Shown one piece after another: positions 16,581 to 27,125 of a DNA stretch of 64,000 nt. The stretch covers positions 1,952,501 through 2,016,500 of the forward strand of contig NZ_CP053351.1 of NCBI RefSeq assembly GCF_013394655.1. The letters are read 5' to 3'. How positions within the stretch are numbered: the stretch's first letter is position 1; each line of letters opens with the position of its first letter. Under the pieces are notes generated by a model. The model had not been told where the DNA came from and searched no databases. It was given only the letters and a program-made list of their open reading frames with translations. The DNA comes from Winogradskyella schleiferi. GTDB taxonomy: Bacteria; Bacteroidota; Bacteroidia; Flavobacteriales; Flavobacteriaceae. The translations under genes were made by a program, and so were the position numbers.

Positions 16581-18770
16581 ATGCCAAAAAAAAAGAAATT
16601 CGGAACCTTCGCAGGTGTCTTCACGCCTTCTGTCTTGACTATTCTTGGTGTTATTATGTATATGCGTTTGGGCTGGGTTGTTGGTAATGCTGGTCTCATT
16701 GGCGCCATTATCATCATCATCATTGCACATGTTATTGCAGTAACGACAGGTCTTAGTGTATCTTCGGTAGCAACCGATAAGAAAATTGGTGCTGGAGGTA
16801 TTTATTATGTGTTATCTCGGAGTATGGGCGTTCCTATTGGTGGCTCTATTGGTATTGCCATATTTGTAGGCACTGCGTTTTCAATCGCCCTTTATCTTAT
16901 TGGTTTTGCCGAAAGTTTTAATGCCTATTTCGGATTTGGAACAGCCATCAATGATTTAAGATTAACTGGCACAATTGCCCTTTTGTCATTGTCCGCTTTA
17001 GCGCTTATTAGTACATCGGCAGCACTAAAAACCCAATTCATTATTCTAGCTGCCATTATCGTTTCTCTAATCTCTATATTTTTAGGTTCTACAGAATTTG
17101 CACCAAAATCCATCAATTTATTTTCAACTGAAAGCGCAGTGCCCTTAGAAGTCGTATTTGCCGTGTTTTTTCCTGCAGTTACTGGTTTCACGGCTGGAAT
17201 TGCCATGAGTGGCGACTTAGAAGATCCAAAAAAATCAATTCCTCTTGGTACCTTATACGCTATTGGCGTTGGACTTTTGGTCTATATCGCGCTTGCCGTT
17301 TTTATGGCATTTACTATAGATTCGGACTTATTAAAAACAGATTATAATATCTTAATGAAAATAGCACTCTTTGCTCCTGCGGTTGTTGCGGGAATTTGGG
17401 GCGCGACCTTATCCTCTGCCTTAGGAGGTATTCTTGGTGGTCCAAGAATTTTGCAGGCTATGTCTATGGATAAAGTGACACCGAAACTATTCAGTAAAGG
17501 AAAAGGGATCAATAACGACCCTGTCAATGCGCTGTTTCTTGCTTTTATTATTGCTGAAGTTGGAATTCTAATTGGAGAATTGGATATCATTGCACGTGTG
17601 GTTTCCATGTTTTATTTAACCGCTTATGGTTTTATAAATATTTCTTTTTTTCTTGAAAGCTGGGCGAACCCTGATTTTCAACCCTCTTTTAAAGTGAAAC
17701 GTTGGATTGGTTTAATTGGGTTTATTGCTTGTTTCGTCGTGATGTTCAAATTGGATATCATGGCAATGATAGCGGCTTTGGCTGTTATTAGTGCAATGTA
17801 TTTTAGATTACAGCGCAAAGAAGTAAAACTACAGTCGAATGATGTTTGGAAAAGTGTTTGGGAAAACGTAGTGAATAAAGGCCTGAAAAAGATTGATGCC
17901 CAAATTGAAGAAAACTCCAATTGGAACCCTAATATTATTTTGTTTAGCGGTAAAAGCGACCATCAGTCGTATCTTTTGGAATTATGCAAAACCGTTTCTG
18001 GGCGTACAGGTATTGTGACCAATTTTAAGCTTATTTTAGATAAGGAAAACAGTTTGCCACCTTTAAGGAAAACCGATCAAGTTATTAGGGATGATAAGTT
18101 TCAGGAACTTGGCATTTTTGCACGACAGATAAAAGTGGATAATATCTATAATGGTATTACCAATATTGCATCCACCTTTGGTTTTTCAGGTGTTGAACCC
18201 AACACAATTATGATGGGATGGCCAAAAGGTATTGAGAATTCCACAGAATACTCTAAGATGACTCAAACCTTATTATATCTCGATTATAATTTATTGTATT
18301 TGGATTTTGATCAACAAACGAAATTCGGGAATTATAGTTCTGTGGATTTTTGGTGGCGAGAAACCGATAGCAAAAATGCTGTGATGATGCTTAATATTGC
18401 ACGTTTTATTATTGCTTCGCCAAAATGGAACCACACGAATATCAGAGTGCTTTTTGTAAACAATAACAATATTGATGTCACTATTATTGAATCTAAAATC
18501 AGGACTTTGGTTGAGGATTTACGTGTCAATGTGGACATCAAGATTATCAATAATGCTGTGGAGCAAAAAACATTTTATAAGATTATTGAAGAAGAATCGC
18601 AAGCCACAAATTTGACTATTATCGGTATTCCAGATTACAATATTGAGAAACAAGCCGAATTTGTTTTAAAAACCAATCATTTATTTGAATCCATTGGTTC
18701 TACCCTTTTGGTTAAAGCGGCACATAATTTTAATGAACTTGATTTAGACTTATTACATGAGGCGGAATAA
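16581..18770 (+). CDS. Cation-chloride-cotransporter-like APC permease
   Basis: About 729 residues from ATG 16581. The first segment FAGVFTPSVLTILGVIMYMR and LGWVVGNAGLIGA is diagnostic of the SLC12 (NKCC/KCC) branch of the APC superfamily; SVATDKKIGAGGIYYVLSRS and VFFPAVTGFTAGIAMSGDL follow. About 12 membrane helices fill residues 15-420, and a soluble C-terminal domain of some 300 residues follows, as in eukaryotic cotransporters. An upstream TTG at 16515 would add 22 residues without membrane or family similarity. Ion selectivity cannot be read from the sequence. Confidence 0.85.
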   Translation: MPKKKKFGTFAGVFTPSVLTILGVIMYMRLGWVVGNAGLIGAIIIIIIAHVIAVTTGLSVSSVATDKKIGAGGIYYVLSRSMGVPIGGSIGIAIFVGTAFSIALYLIGFAESFNAYFGFGTAINDLRLTGTIALLSLSALALISTSAALKTQFIILAAIIVSLISIFLGSTEFAPKSINLFSTESAVPLEVVFAVFFPAVTGFTAGIAMSGDLEDPKKSIPLGTLYAIGVGLLVYIALAVFMAFTIDSDLLKTDYNILMKIALFAPAVVAGIWGATLSSALGGILGGPRILQAMSMDKVTPKLFSKGKGINNDPVNALFLAFIIAEVGILIGELDIIARVVSMFYLTAYGFINISFFLESWANPDFQPSFKVKRWIGLIGFIACFVVMFKLDIMAMIAALAVISAMYFRLQRKEVKLQSNDVWKSVWENVVNKGLKKIDAQIEENSNWNPNIILFSGKSDHQSYLLELCKTVSGRTGIVTNFKLILDKENSLPPLRKTDQVIRDDKFQELGIFARQIKVDNIYNGITNIASTFGFSGVEPNTIMMGWPKGIENSTEYSKMTQTLLYLDYNLLYLDFDQQTKFGNYSSVDFWWRETDSKNAVMMLNIARFIIASPKWNHTNIRVLFVNNNNIDVTIIESKIRTLVEDLRVNVDIKIINNAVEQKTFYKIIEEESQATNLTIIGIPDYNIEKQAEFVLKTNHLFESIGSTLLVKAAHNFNELDLDLLHEAE

Positions 18771-18954
18771 GGGTTTACTTAAATGAATTGAACTAATAAC
18801 GCGCTCCAATTTTTGGTTTAAAATCTGTAAGAAGTAATTGAATTGTTTTTTAGACTTGGTTTTGACAAATGAACTATAATTTCAACGTGATTTTTCAATT
18901 GATTCGCGACAAGAAATAAAAACCAATTTTAGTATCTTGCATAAAACTCATTTC

Positions 18955-19572
18955 ATGAAAATCATTACTCGATTACTCCTATTAATATTAATATGTACGG
19001 GTTGCTCTTCGTCCAAGATTATTCCATCTCTATGGCAATCTCAAGAATTTAAAACACAAACATTTGACCGTATATTAGTTTATGCCAGTACAGAAGATAA
19101 AGAACTTCAAAGGCGTTTTGAAAATAAGATGGCGAAGCTCTTTGCAGAAAAAGACATTACGGCTTTGAAAATGAACGCGCTATTTCCTGAAATTGAATAT
19201 AAAGAAAATCACACACAGGACGAAATCAATGAATTTGTTACCCGTTGTAAATCAAAAAACATTGATAAGGTTTTATTGGCTTCACAGAAATCAAAGAATA
19301 TTGATACTGTTAATGCCAAAACTTTACATAATTATATGAATTCTTTGGAACCTTTGAATCTCACCAGCCAACGCAAGGATGAAAACGACTTAACTTACGA
19401 TAAAAAAGTAATAATTACTTACAATATAGAGGCTGCTGTATATGACCTTAGCATATCGTCTGAAGATAGACCTATTGCATCAACCGCTTTGAAAGCGACA
19501 AATCCAAAATCTCTTAATCAACTGGAAGATCATTTTTTGAATGCTATTAAAAAACTCTTTAAGGATAAATAA
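18955..19572 (+). CDS. Lipoprotein of unknown function
   Basis: From ATG 18955 the protein has 205 residues with a signal peptide and lipobox ICTGC (Cys17), followed by SSSKIIPSLWQ and a mixed alpha/beta domain (FDRILVYASTEDKELQRRFE). An earlier in-frame ATG at 18937 would give MHKTHF before the signal and is less likely. The layout resembles small periplasmic lipoproteins that adopt an ABC-substrate-like or DUF4136-like fold, but I do not recognise the family. It is a single-gene unit. Confidence 0.75.
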   Translation: MKIITRLLLLILICTGCSSSKIIPSLWQSQEFKTQTFDRILVYASTEDKELQRRFENKMAKLFAEKDITALKMNALFPEIEYKENHTQDEINEFVTRCKSKNIDKVLLASQKSKNIDTVNAKTLHNYMNSLEPLNLTSQRKDENDLTYDKKVIITYNIEAAVYDLSISSEDRPIASTALKATNPKSLNQLEDHFLNAIKKLFKDK

Positions 19573-19944
19573 TTATTTGGTTGTATTAATGGTTGGCTAC
19601 CGTATGCAAATTTATAATGCCTAACGAAAAAATGGTTTAATCTTATAGTCCTTGCTGACTAAATTACATGCTTAGTGGTTCATATTCATTTTTTTAAGCT
19701 TTGTTATTTGTCTAATATCTATATCTCATTTACGAATAATCTAAAAGTATTCATATCCAAAAATAAATTTATTGTGTATGCGTATACTGTTAAATTAAAA
19801 TGAATATACTAGTGCATATCTACTATATATTGAAACAGATTTATCCGTGTAAAATTGACCATAATTTATGGTATTAATTTTCATTATGAGTATCTTTGTG
19901 AGGCACGTAACTTCAAAAATATAGTGAGCTTTCCTATCTAAAAA
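19573..19944. other. Intergenic region upstream of meaB
   Basis: AT-rich, no gene recognised. TATCTTTG at 19891-19898 fits a TAnnTTTG -7 box 46 bases before the meaB start; no clear -33 partner. Confidence 0.45.
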
Positions 19945-20949
19945 ATGAAAAACTATAAACCCAAAAACAGACTAAGTCCAAAGGCCTACATAGACGGGAT
20001 TTTAAGTGGTGATCGTGTCATTTTATCTCGAGCAATCACAATTATAGAAAGTAATTTAGAAAGTGATAAATTATTGGCTAAAGAAATCGTTCAAGAGATT
20101 TTACCAAGTTCAGGCAAATCAATTCGTATTGGTATTACAGGAGTTCCCGGCGTTGGAAAAAGTACGTTTATAGAAGCTTTTGGGTTGTATTTAGTTAAAG
20201 AAGGTCATAAAGTCGCAATTTTATCCATAGATCCAAGTAGTCAACGTTCAAAAGGTAGCATTTTAGGAGATAAAACCCGAATGGAAGAATTGGCTAATTT
20301 ACAAAACGCTTATATTAGACCTTCTGCTTCAGGAGATACTTTAGGAGGTGTCGCAAACAAAACAGGCGAAACCATGTTACTTTGCGAAGCTGCAGGATAT
20401 GATGTTATTTTAATTGAAACGGTTGGTGTTGGTCAATCTGAAACAGCCGTTCATGGTATGACGGATTTCTTCTTATTACTAATGTTAGCTGGTGCTGGTG
20501 ATGAATTGCAAGGCATTAAAAAAGGCATTATGGAAATGGCAGATATGCTGGTGATTAATAAAGCTGATGGCGATAATATTACCCAGAGTAAAATCGCAAA
20601 AAGACAATATCAAAATGCCTTACATATTTTTCCTTTATCGGAATCTGGATGGAGTCCTGTGGTAAGCACCGCTTCTTCGGTTAAGAACATTGGCATATCC
20701 AATGTATGGAAAGAAATTTTGAAGTACAAAGCGCATGTTGATGCTAATGGTTATTTCTTAAAAAATAGAAACCATCAACAAATAAAATGGATGTATAATA
20801 ATATTAATGAAGAATTAAAGCGGCTGTTTTACAATTCAAAAGATATTAAAAGTGAACTTTCCATTTTAGAAAAAGAAGTTATTGCTGCAGAAATCTCTCC
20901 CGTTAAAGCGGCACAGCAAATCATAGATAAGTTTAAAAAATCGTTTTAA
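19945..20949 (+). CDS. meaB: Methylmalonyl-CoA mutase-associated GTPase MeaB
   Basis: A 334-residue G3E-family GTPase. The P-loop is GVPGVGKS (66-73), Walker B and switch regions include DVILIETVGVGQSE, and NKADGDN is the guanine-specificity motif. MeaB loads and protects the adenosylcobalamin of methylmalonyl-CoA mutase. Both mutase subunits are encoded on the opposite strand about 900 bases downstream, which confirms the assignment. It is cotranscribed with the thioesterase gene that starts 16 bases later. Confidence 0.95.
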   Translation: MKNYKPKNRLSPKAYIDGILSGDRVILSRAITIIESNLESDKLLAKEIVQEILPSSGKSIRIGITGVPGVGKSTFIEAFGLYLVKEGHKVAILSIDPSSQRSKGSILGDKTRMEELANLQNAYIRPSASGDTLGGVANKTGETMLLCEAAGYDVILIETVGVGQSETAVHGMTDFFLLLMLAGAGDELQGIKKGIMEMADMLVINKADGDNITQSKIAKRQYQNALHIFPLSESGWSPVVSTASSVKNIGISNVWKEILKYKAHVDANGYFLKNRNHQQIKWMYNNINEELKRLFYNSKDIKSELSILEKEVIAAEISPVKAAQQIIDKFKKSF

Positions 20950-20965
20950 AATAAAATTGTTCAAA

Positions 20966-21718
20966 ATGAAGTTTGATAATTATTTTGATCAGCAATTTGA
21001 ATTGAGATATTTTGAAATGAATGAACTAGGCTTGGCAACACCTACAATTATGCTAGGCTTATTAGAAGAAACTGCCGCAGACCACTGCTATGCTATTAAT
21101 CATAGTTTGTTTGATCTATTCGAAAAAAAAGTAGGTTGGGTTTTAGTGTCTGGAATTTTACAAATGGACCGCTACCCTAGTTATAAAGAAAAAATCACCA
21201 TTAGAACTTGGTTATCCCACTACTCCTCTATTAAAGGCTATAGAGAAAATATAATTTTTGATGATAACCAAAATATTATAGGCAGAGCTAAAGGCTTATG
21301 GGTTTTCTTTGATATTGAAAAACGACGACCACTCCCTATTTTTAATGACATTAAAGAAAAGTGGTCTTACTTTAACACCTCCTCTATTGAGCATGATATT
21401 AAGAAAAAGATTAATGCGATAGACATTGCCGATCATACCAATGAGTTTAAAGTTAACCGATTTGATACAGACATGAATAAGCACGTGAATAATATTAGAT
21501 ATTTACAATGGGTTATTGAGTCTATACCAGAAGATATTGTTGATCATTATTATTTACATACCATAGATGGTCGTTTTATTGCTGAAGCGCAATATGGTGA
21601 TACCGTTTTGTCTCAAACAAAAGTATTGTCATTTCCAAATGCTTTTGAGCATACCATAAAAGTTGACGGTAGCGATAAGATATGTGCGACTGCGACTACG
21701 CATTGGAAAAAGTATTGA
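20966..21718 (+). CDS. Acyl-ACP thioesterase-like protein
   Basis: A 250-residue double hot-dog protein starting at ATG 20966 (an upstream TTG at 20957 would add three residues). It has the FatA/FatB-like pattern: FELRYFEMNELGLATP at the N-terminus, WVLVSGILQMDRYPSYKE, and RFDTDMNKHVNNIRYLQWV in the second hot dog, where the N-x-H-x-N-N catalytic residues lie (N-K-H-V-N-N). It would release fatty acids from ACP. Pairing with meaB suggests co-regulation, perhaps for making or sensing odd-chain acids, but this is inference. Confidence 0.88.
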   Translation: MKFDNYFDQQFELRYFEMNELGLATPTIMLGLLEETAADHCYAINHSLFDLFEKKVGWVLVSGILQMDRYPSYKEKITIRTWLSHYSSIKGYRENIIFDDNQNIIGRAKGLWVFFDIEKRRPLPIFNDIKEKWSYFNTSSIEHDIKKKINAIDIADHTNEFKVNRFDTDMNKHVNNIRYLQWVIESIPEDIVDHYYLHTIDGRFIAEAQYGDTVLSQTKVLSFPNAFEHTIKVDGSDKICATATTHWKKY

Positions 21719-21783
21719 TTTAAAAATTGTTCTTTCTATTCAATTGACTTACTGTTAAACGTCATTAATTATTTTCAAAATAA

Positions 21784-21817
21784 AAAAAGCCCAAACAGGT
21801 CAATGTTCGAGCTTTTC
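21784..21817. terminator. Terminator between converging thioesterase and mutB genes
   Basis: AAAAAGCCCAAACA and TGTTCGAGCTTTT form a stem with two mismatches around GGTCAA; A and T runs on either side allow termination in both directions. Confidence 0.7.
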
Positions 21818-21838
21818 TACTAATATTAACCAGGTTCT

Positions 21839-23971
21839 CTAATCCTGTTCTAAATATTTATCCATAATAGTCATTGCTGCTTCTGAAATCACAGTTCCAG
21901 GACCAAAAATAGCAACAACTTTTCTTTCTAATAGATAATCATAATCTTGTGCAGGAATAACGCCTCCTGCAAAAACCATAATATCTGGTCGGCCTAATTT
22001 TTCTAATTCGCCAATTAATTGAGGAATTAATGTTTTATGACCAGCCGCTAAACTCGATGCACCTACAAAGTGAACATCGTTTTCAATGGCTTGTTTCGCC
22101 ACTTCTTCAGGCGTTTGGAATAATGATCCCATATCCACATCAAAACCTAAATCTGCAAAACTAGAAGCCACAACTTTGGCGCCTCTATCATGTCCATCCT
22201 GACCCATTTTTGCAATCATAACTCGTGGTCTTCGACCTTCGATTTCTGCAAATTTATCAGCTAATTGCTGCGCTTTTGCAAACGTACTATCGTTATCGAC
22301 TTCTTTTCCGTACACACCACTTATTAATTTAGTATCTGCTTTATGTCTTCCAAAATGAACTTCTAATGCATCAGATATTTCACCTAAAGTGGCAAAATTT
22401 TCAGCAGCTTCAACTGCTAGTTCCAGTAAATTGCCTTTAGCGCCTCCAGCACAGGCTTCTAAGGCTTTAAGTTTAGCCGCAACCACTTCTGAATTACGCT
22501 CAGCTTTCATTTTATTTAAACGTTCAATTTGAGAATTTCTAACAACCGTATTGTCAACTTCTAAAATTTGTATGTTCGATTTTTCAGTTGTTTTAAATTT
22601 ATTCACGCCAACTAAAATATCTTGACCAGAATCTAAACGCGCTTGTTTGCGAGCAGAAGCTTCTTCAATACGTAATTTAGGAACTCCAGTTTCAATAGCT
22701 TTTGCCATACCACCTAGTTCTTCGACTTCTTCAATCAATTTCCAAGCTTTCTTCGCTATTTCTTGTGTTAAATATTCCACGTAATAAGAACCAGCCCAAG
22801 GATCGACAGATTTCGTCATCTGAGTTTCATCTTGAATAAAGATTTGGGTGTTACGTGCAATCCTAGCAGAGAAATCTGTTGGTAATGCAATCGCTTCATC
22901 CAAAGCATTGGTGTGTAATGATTGTGTGCCTCCTAAGGTCGCAGCCATCGCTTCAATGCACGTACGAGCGACATTGTTAAAAGGGTCTTGCTCACTTAAA
23001 CTCCAACCAGACGTTTGACTATGCGTACGCAATGCCATTGATTTTGGGTTCTTTGGATTAAATGATTTTATGATTTTTGCCCAAAGCATACGTGCGGCAC
23101 GCATTTTAGCAATTTCCATAAAGTGATTCATACCAACAGCCCAGAAGAACGATAATCGTGGTGCAAATTCATCAATCTTTAAACCAGATTTTAAACCTGT
23201 TCTGATGTATTCCATACCATCGGCTAAAGTGTATGCCAATTCAATATCTGCCGTAGCACCAGCTTCTTGCATATGGTAACCACTAATAGAAATGGAATTA
23301 AACTTCGGCATATTTTTAGTGGTATAATCAAAGATATCACCAATAATTTTCATAGAAGGTAATGGTGGATATATGTAGGTATTACGCACCATAAATTCCT
23401 TTAGAATATCATTTTGAATGGTTCCTGAAAGTTGATCCAATGAAACGCCTTGTTTCTTAGCTGCAGCTATATAGAAGGCCATAATTGGCAGTACTGCGCC
23501 ATTCATAGTCATAGACACCGACATTTTATCTAATGGAATTTGATCAAACAAAATTTCCATATCTAAAATAGAATCTATGGCAACACCAGCTTTACCAACA
23601 TCACCTGTGACACGCGGATGATCGGAATCATAACCTCTGTGCGTGGCTAAATCGAATGCCACGGACAATCCTTTTTGTCCTGCTGCTAAATTTCTTCTGT
23701 AAAATGCATTGGACTCTTCCGCAGTTGAAAAACCTGCATATTGTCTAATTGTCCAAGGTCGCATCGCATACATAGCGCTGTAAGGACCTCTTAAAAAAGG
23801 TGGTACACCAGCAGAAAAACTTAAGTGCTCTGCATCGGCAATATCATCTTTTGTAAAATGTTTTTTTACGGGAATGCCTTCAGGTGTATTCCAAATGTCT
23901 TGGCTTTTTGAAGGTTCAACTGTTTGTTTCACAGCTGAATTTAATTTTATATCTGAAAAATCGGGTTGCAT
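21839..23971 (-). CDS. mutB: Methylmalonyl-CoA mutase large subunit
   Basis: A 710-residue catalytic subunit: an N-terminal substrate-binding TIM barrel (about 60-550, with [11 protein letters not shown] and [20 protein letters not shown] motifs) and a C-terminal B12 domain with the [10 protein letters not shown] motif, where His594 is the expected cobalt ligand. It isomerises succinyl-CoA and (R)-methylmalonyl-CoA. It lies 5 bases after mutA, at the end of the methylmalonyl operon, and converges on meaB/thioesterase. Length is normal. Confidence 0.97.
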   Translation of the reverse strand: MQPDFSDIKLNSAVKQTVEPSKSQDIWNTPEGIPVKKHFTKDDIADAEHLSFSAGVPPFLRGPYSAMYAMRPWTIRQYAGFSTAEESNAFYRRNLAAGQKGLSVAFDLATHRGYDSDHPRVTGDVGKAGVAIDSILDMEILFDQIPLDKMSVSMTMNGAVLPIMAFYIAAAKKQGVSLDQLSGTIQNDILKEFMVRNTYIYPPLPSMKIIGDIFDYTTKNMPKFNSISISGYHMQEAGATADIELAYTLADGMEYIRTGLKSGLKIDEFAPRLSFFWAVGMNHFMEIAKMRAARMLWAKIIKSFNPKNPKSMALRTHSQTSGWSLSEQDPFNNVARTCIEAMAATLGGTQSLHTNALDEAIALPTDFSARIARNTQIFIQDETQMTKSVDPWAGSYYVEYLTQEIAKKAWKLIEEVEELGGMAKAIETGVPKLRIEEASARKQARLDSGQDILVGVNKFKTTEKSNIQILEVDNTVVRNSQIERLNKMKAERNSEVVAAKLKALEACAGGAKGNLLELAVEAAENFATLGEISDALEVHFGRHKADTKLISGVYGKEVDNDSTFAKAQQLADKFAEIEGRRPRVMIAKMGQDGHDRGAKVVASSFADLGFDVDMGSLFQTPEEVAKQAIENDVHFVGASSLAAGHKTLIPQLIGELEKLGRPDIMVFAGGVIPAQDYDYLLERKVVAIFGPGTVISEAAMTIMDKYLEQD

Positions 23972-23976
23972 ACGTC

Positions 23977-25767
23977 TTAAGATTTAATGGTTTGTTGGAC
24001 TTTTTTTTGAATGCTAGAAATTGCCGTAATGACATCAGATCTCATATTTACACATCCATCTAATCCAGCTTCAGTTAATTCGTCCATATTCGTTGGTGCT
24101 CCAGCTATTAATAACACTTTAGTGCTATTTAATGCTCTAAAAGTTTTAATAAAAGTCAATGCGGTTTCATTGTAATCTTCATCTGAGCTGCACATCACAA
24201 CAACGTCTGAATCTGATTTAGCACTTAACTCTGCTGCTTTTTCAGCACTTTCAAAGCTTTTTTCCTGTAAGACGTTATAACCGCTAACGCCTATAAAATC
24301 GTAGGCAAAAGCTGCTCTTGCTTTACGCATGGTTAAGTTACCATAGCTAGCCAATTCTACGATTGGACGTTTATTTGTAGCTGAAACAAATTCTTCAGTT
24401 TTTCTTCTAATCGCTTCAATTTCCAAAGATGCTCTTCTTGGTGTTAACACTTTCGGATTGGCTGAAGTGCCTGTAGAAAGTAAACTAGCATCTACAGTTT
24501 CCATTAGGTTAGGATATTTGTTTACACCAACCAATGGTGTTCTACGTTGACTGATTAATTTCAGTTTTTGTAAACGAATTTCAGCAATTTGTTGTTGAAT
24601 GGTTTCATCTTCAAAAGCTTTATAAAATCCTCCTGCCGCTTCAATAGATTTGAATAATTCTAATGCTTTTTCAGCTATTTTAGTGCTGACTTCTTCTATG
24701 TAATAAGACCCATCAACCGGATTAGACACTTTACCAAAATAAGATTCTTCTCTTAAAATAGTGGTGATGTTACCTGCTATACGGCTTGAAAACTCAGAAG
24801 CACTTTTGAATTCTTTATCGTAAGGATCAATTAAAACACCGTCTACATTCCCTAAAATGGCAGACATAGCTTCTGTAGTACAACGTAATAAATTGGTTTC
24901 GGCATCTGTAATGGATTTGCTCCAAATAGAGGTTTTCGCCGTTATGGTCTTATCGTAGTCTGTAACACCATATTTTGCAATGACTTCAGCTAATAAATTA
25001 TTAAATGCTCTAAACTTTCCTATTTCAACAAAATACTCTAAACCAATGGCCAAAAGAACGTTTAAGTTGTTGAATACATCTTGAACTTCAACATCTTTTG
25101 CTTTCAGTTTTTCAGTTAAAAACACCAATGAATTTAAGGTATAAGCAATTTCTTGTACTTGATTGGCACCTGAATCTAAATACTCGGTTCCTGAAATGGT
25201 AAGAGCTCTAAACTTAGGGAAATCACTAGTTAACTTTATTAATTCTGCAGCAATTTTAATTTGATTGTCATCAAAAGTACCTGTGGTTACATAATTGGAA
25301 ATAATACTTGTGTTAATGTAACCTTTAAGATCCTTTCCTTTTGCAAACGCCACCAATTCCTTGGTAAAATCTATGGCATTATTATAGATCTCAAAAGAAA
25401 CCGTAATGGTGTTTAAATCGATATCCTTTAAAAGTTCTGCAACAGGAACCTTATCTATTAATTGAAAAATCAATCCAGTAATACCTTCTTCAATCGCTTT
25501 TTGAGCTAAATCGTTTCCAGTTTCTGCACAACACACAGGGACCGTACGATAATTCACTAAAGTTTGGGAGTTTTCTCCTGTATTTTTAAGCTGTGTAATG
25601 TCACTTTCACTATTGTAACAAGGCTGTATATTGATACCACTGAGGTTTTTCCAAACTAGTTTTTTATCAAAATCAGCACCTTTTAAATCGGCTGTCACTC
25701 TTTCCATCCACTGTTCTGTTGAAACTGGTGGAAATTCTGAAAAAAGTGGTTTAGTTTTATTGTTCAT
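23977..25767 (-). CDS. mutA: Methylmalonyl-CoA mutase small subunit
   Basis: A 596-residue paralog of the large subunit that lacks the cobalamin-binding D-x-H-x-x-G motif: in the C-terminal domain the region reads [17 protein letters not shown]. This is the normal state of the non-catalytic beta subunit, which holds the heterodimer together. It lies between the CoA transferase gene (24-base gap) and mutB (5-base gap) in the same operon. Confidence 0.95.
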   Translation of the reverse strand: MNNKTKPLFSEFPPVSTEQWMERVTADLKGADFDKKLVWKNLSGINIQPCYNSESDITQLKNTGENSQTLVNYRTVPVCCAETGNDLAQKAIEEGITGLIFQLIDKVPVAELLKDIDLNTITVSFEIYNNAIDFTKELVAFAKGKDLKGYINTSIISNYVTTGTFDDNQIKIAAELIKLTSDFPKFRALTISGTEYLDSGANQVQEIAYTLNSLVFLTEKLKAKDVEVQDVFNNLNVLLAIGLEYFVEIGKFRAFNNLLAEVIAKYGVTDYDKTITAKTSIWSKSITDAETNLLRCTTEAMSAILGNVDGVLIDPYDKEFKSASEFSSRIAGNITTILREESYFGKVSNPVDGSYYIEEVSTKIAEKALELFKSIEAAGGFYKAFEDETIQQQIAEIRLQKLKLISQRRTPLVGVNKYPNLMETVDASLLSTGTSANPKVLTPRRASLEIEAIRRKTEEFVSATNKRPIVELASYGNLTMRKARAAFAYDFIGVSGYNVLQEKSFESAEKAAELSAKSDSDVVVMCSSDEDYNETALTFIKTFRALNSTKVLLIAGAPTNMDELTEAGLDGCVNMRSDVITAISSIQKKVQQTIKS

Positions 25768-25791
25768 AATATATACTATTATTCAATTTTA

Positions 25792-27078
25792 TTATACCAT
25801 TAAACTACTTCCAAATCTTTCGAAAATAGCTTTATCTAATTCTTCCCTAGCGTCAGGATGTGCAATATCCCGTAACGATTGTGCACGTTCTTTTAAACTT
25901 TTACCAAATAGTTCAGCAATACCATATTCCGTTGCGACGTATCTTGCATGTGCTCTCGTGGTTACAACACCTGCTCCCGGTTTTAGCGAAGGTACAATTT
26001 TTGAAACACCTTTTAAAGTTGTGGATGTAATGGCAATAATTGGTTTTCCCCCTTTAGATAATGCTGCACCGCGCATAAAGTCCATTTGACCACCAACACC
26101 AGAAAACATTCTTGTACCAATAGAATCGGCACAAACCTGACCAGTGAAATCAATTTCAATAGCTGAATTAATGGCTGTTACTTTAGGATTTTGTCGAATA
26201 ATAGCTGTATCGTTAACATAAGCAATATCATTCATTTCAATTTCAGGATTATCATCCATAAAATCATACAAACGACGAGTTCCCATAGCAAAACCAGAAA
26301 TAATCTTATAAGGATTTACTTTTTTCTGAGATCCATTGACAATGCCTTTTTCTACTAAATCTACAATGCCTTCAGAGAACATTTCTGTGTGAATTCCTAA
26401 GTTTTTATGATTTGTTAGAAAGGTTAAAACCGCATTTGGAATCCCTCCAATTCCCATTTGAAGCGTTGCGCCATCTTCAATAATTCCGGCAATATTTTTA
26501 CCAATGGCTTCTTCTTGTTTAGAAGGTGCAACAAATTTCATTTCATGAATATCTTCATCGACTAAAACGCAAGCATCAAATTTGTTTAAATGCACCAATG
26601 CATCTCCAAACGTACGCGGCATTTTGGGATTAATTTGCGCAATGATTTTTTTTCCTTTTTCAATTCCAGCAATGACAATATCCACAGAAACGCCTAAGGA
26701 ACAAAAACCATGTTTATCGGGTGGTGAAACGTTGACTAAAACGACATCTAAATCCATATACCCTTCACGGAATAAACTTGGGATGTCACTTAAGAAAATT
26801 GGAATGTAATCTACAGTATTACCAACCATTTTTCTAACATTTCCACCTATGAAAAAAGCTTTGGTGTGAAAACTTTCGCGCAAATCGGGATTTGCATAAC
26901 CGCTTTCACCTTCGGTATGTAGATGTACGATTTCAACATTTTTTAATTCTGGTGCTCTCGCCACCATGGCTTTTATTAATGTCTGTGGTGTTGCAGAACC
27001 GCCTTGTATTAATACACGATCGTTGGATTTTATGAGCTTTACAGCCTCGCTTGCTGTTTTTATATTTGGTATTTTCAT
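25792..27078 (-). CDS. Acetyl-CoA hydrolase/transferase-family CoA transferase
   Basis: A 428-residue protein of the class I 4-hydroxybutyrate/succinate CoA-transferase type: GGSATPQTLIKAM near the N-terminus, LQMGIGGIPNAVL, and NSAIEIDFTGQVCADS with the catalytic glutamate in EID; the C-terminus has TTRAHARYVATEYGIAEL. In this operon its most economic role is propionyl-CoA:succinate CoA transfer, releasing propionate and regenerating succinyl-CoA. Acetate or butyrate specificity is possible. Confidence 0.88.
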   Translation of the reverse strand: MKIPNIKTASEAVKLIKSNDRVLIQGGSATPQTLIKAMVARAPELKNVEIVHLHTEGESGYANPDLRESFHTKAFFIGGNVRKMVGNTVDYIPIFLSDIPSLFREGYMDLDVVLVNVSPPDKHGFCSLGVSVDIVIAGIEKGKKIIAQINPKMPRTFGDALVHLNKFDACVLVDEDIHEMKFVAPSKQEEAIGKNIAGIIEDGATLQMGIGGIPNAVLTFLTNHKNLGIHTEMFSEGIVDLVEKGIVNGSQKKVNPYKIISGFAMGTRRLYDFMDDNPEIEMNDIAYVNDTAIIRQNPKVTAINSAIEIDFTGQVCADSIGTRMFSGVGGQMDFMRGAALSKGGKPIIAITSTTLKGVSKIVPSLKPGAGVVTTRAHARYVATEYGIAELFGKSLKERAQSLRDIAHPDAREELDKAIFERFGSSLMV

Positions 27079-27125
27079 AATGTAAAATTTAGTGTTCTGA
27101 TATATTATAATAATTAATTAATATT

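Noticed and set aside
23977..25767. Loss of the cobalamin motif in the small mutase subunit as decay
   Set aside because: Lack of DxHxxG is normal for the non-catalytic subunit.
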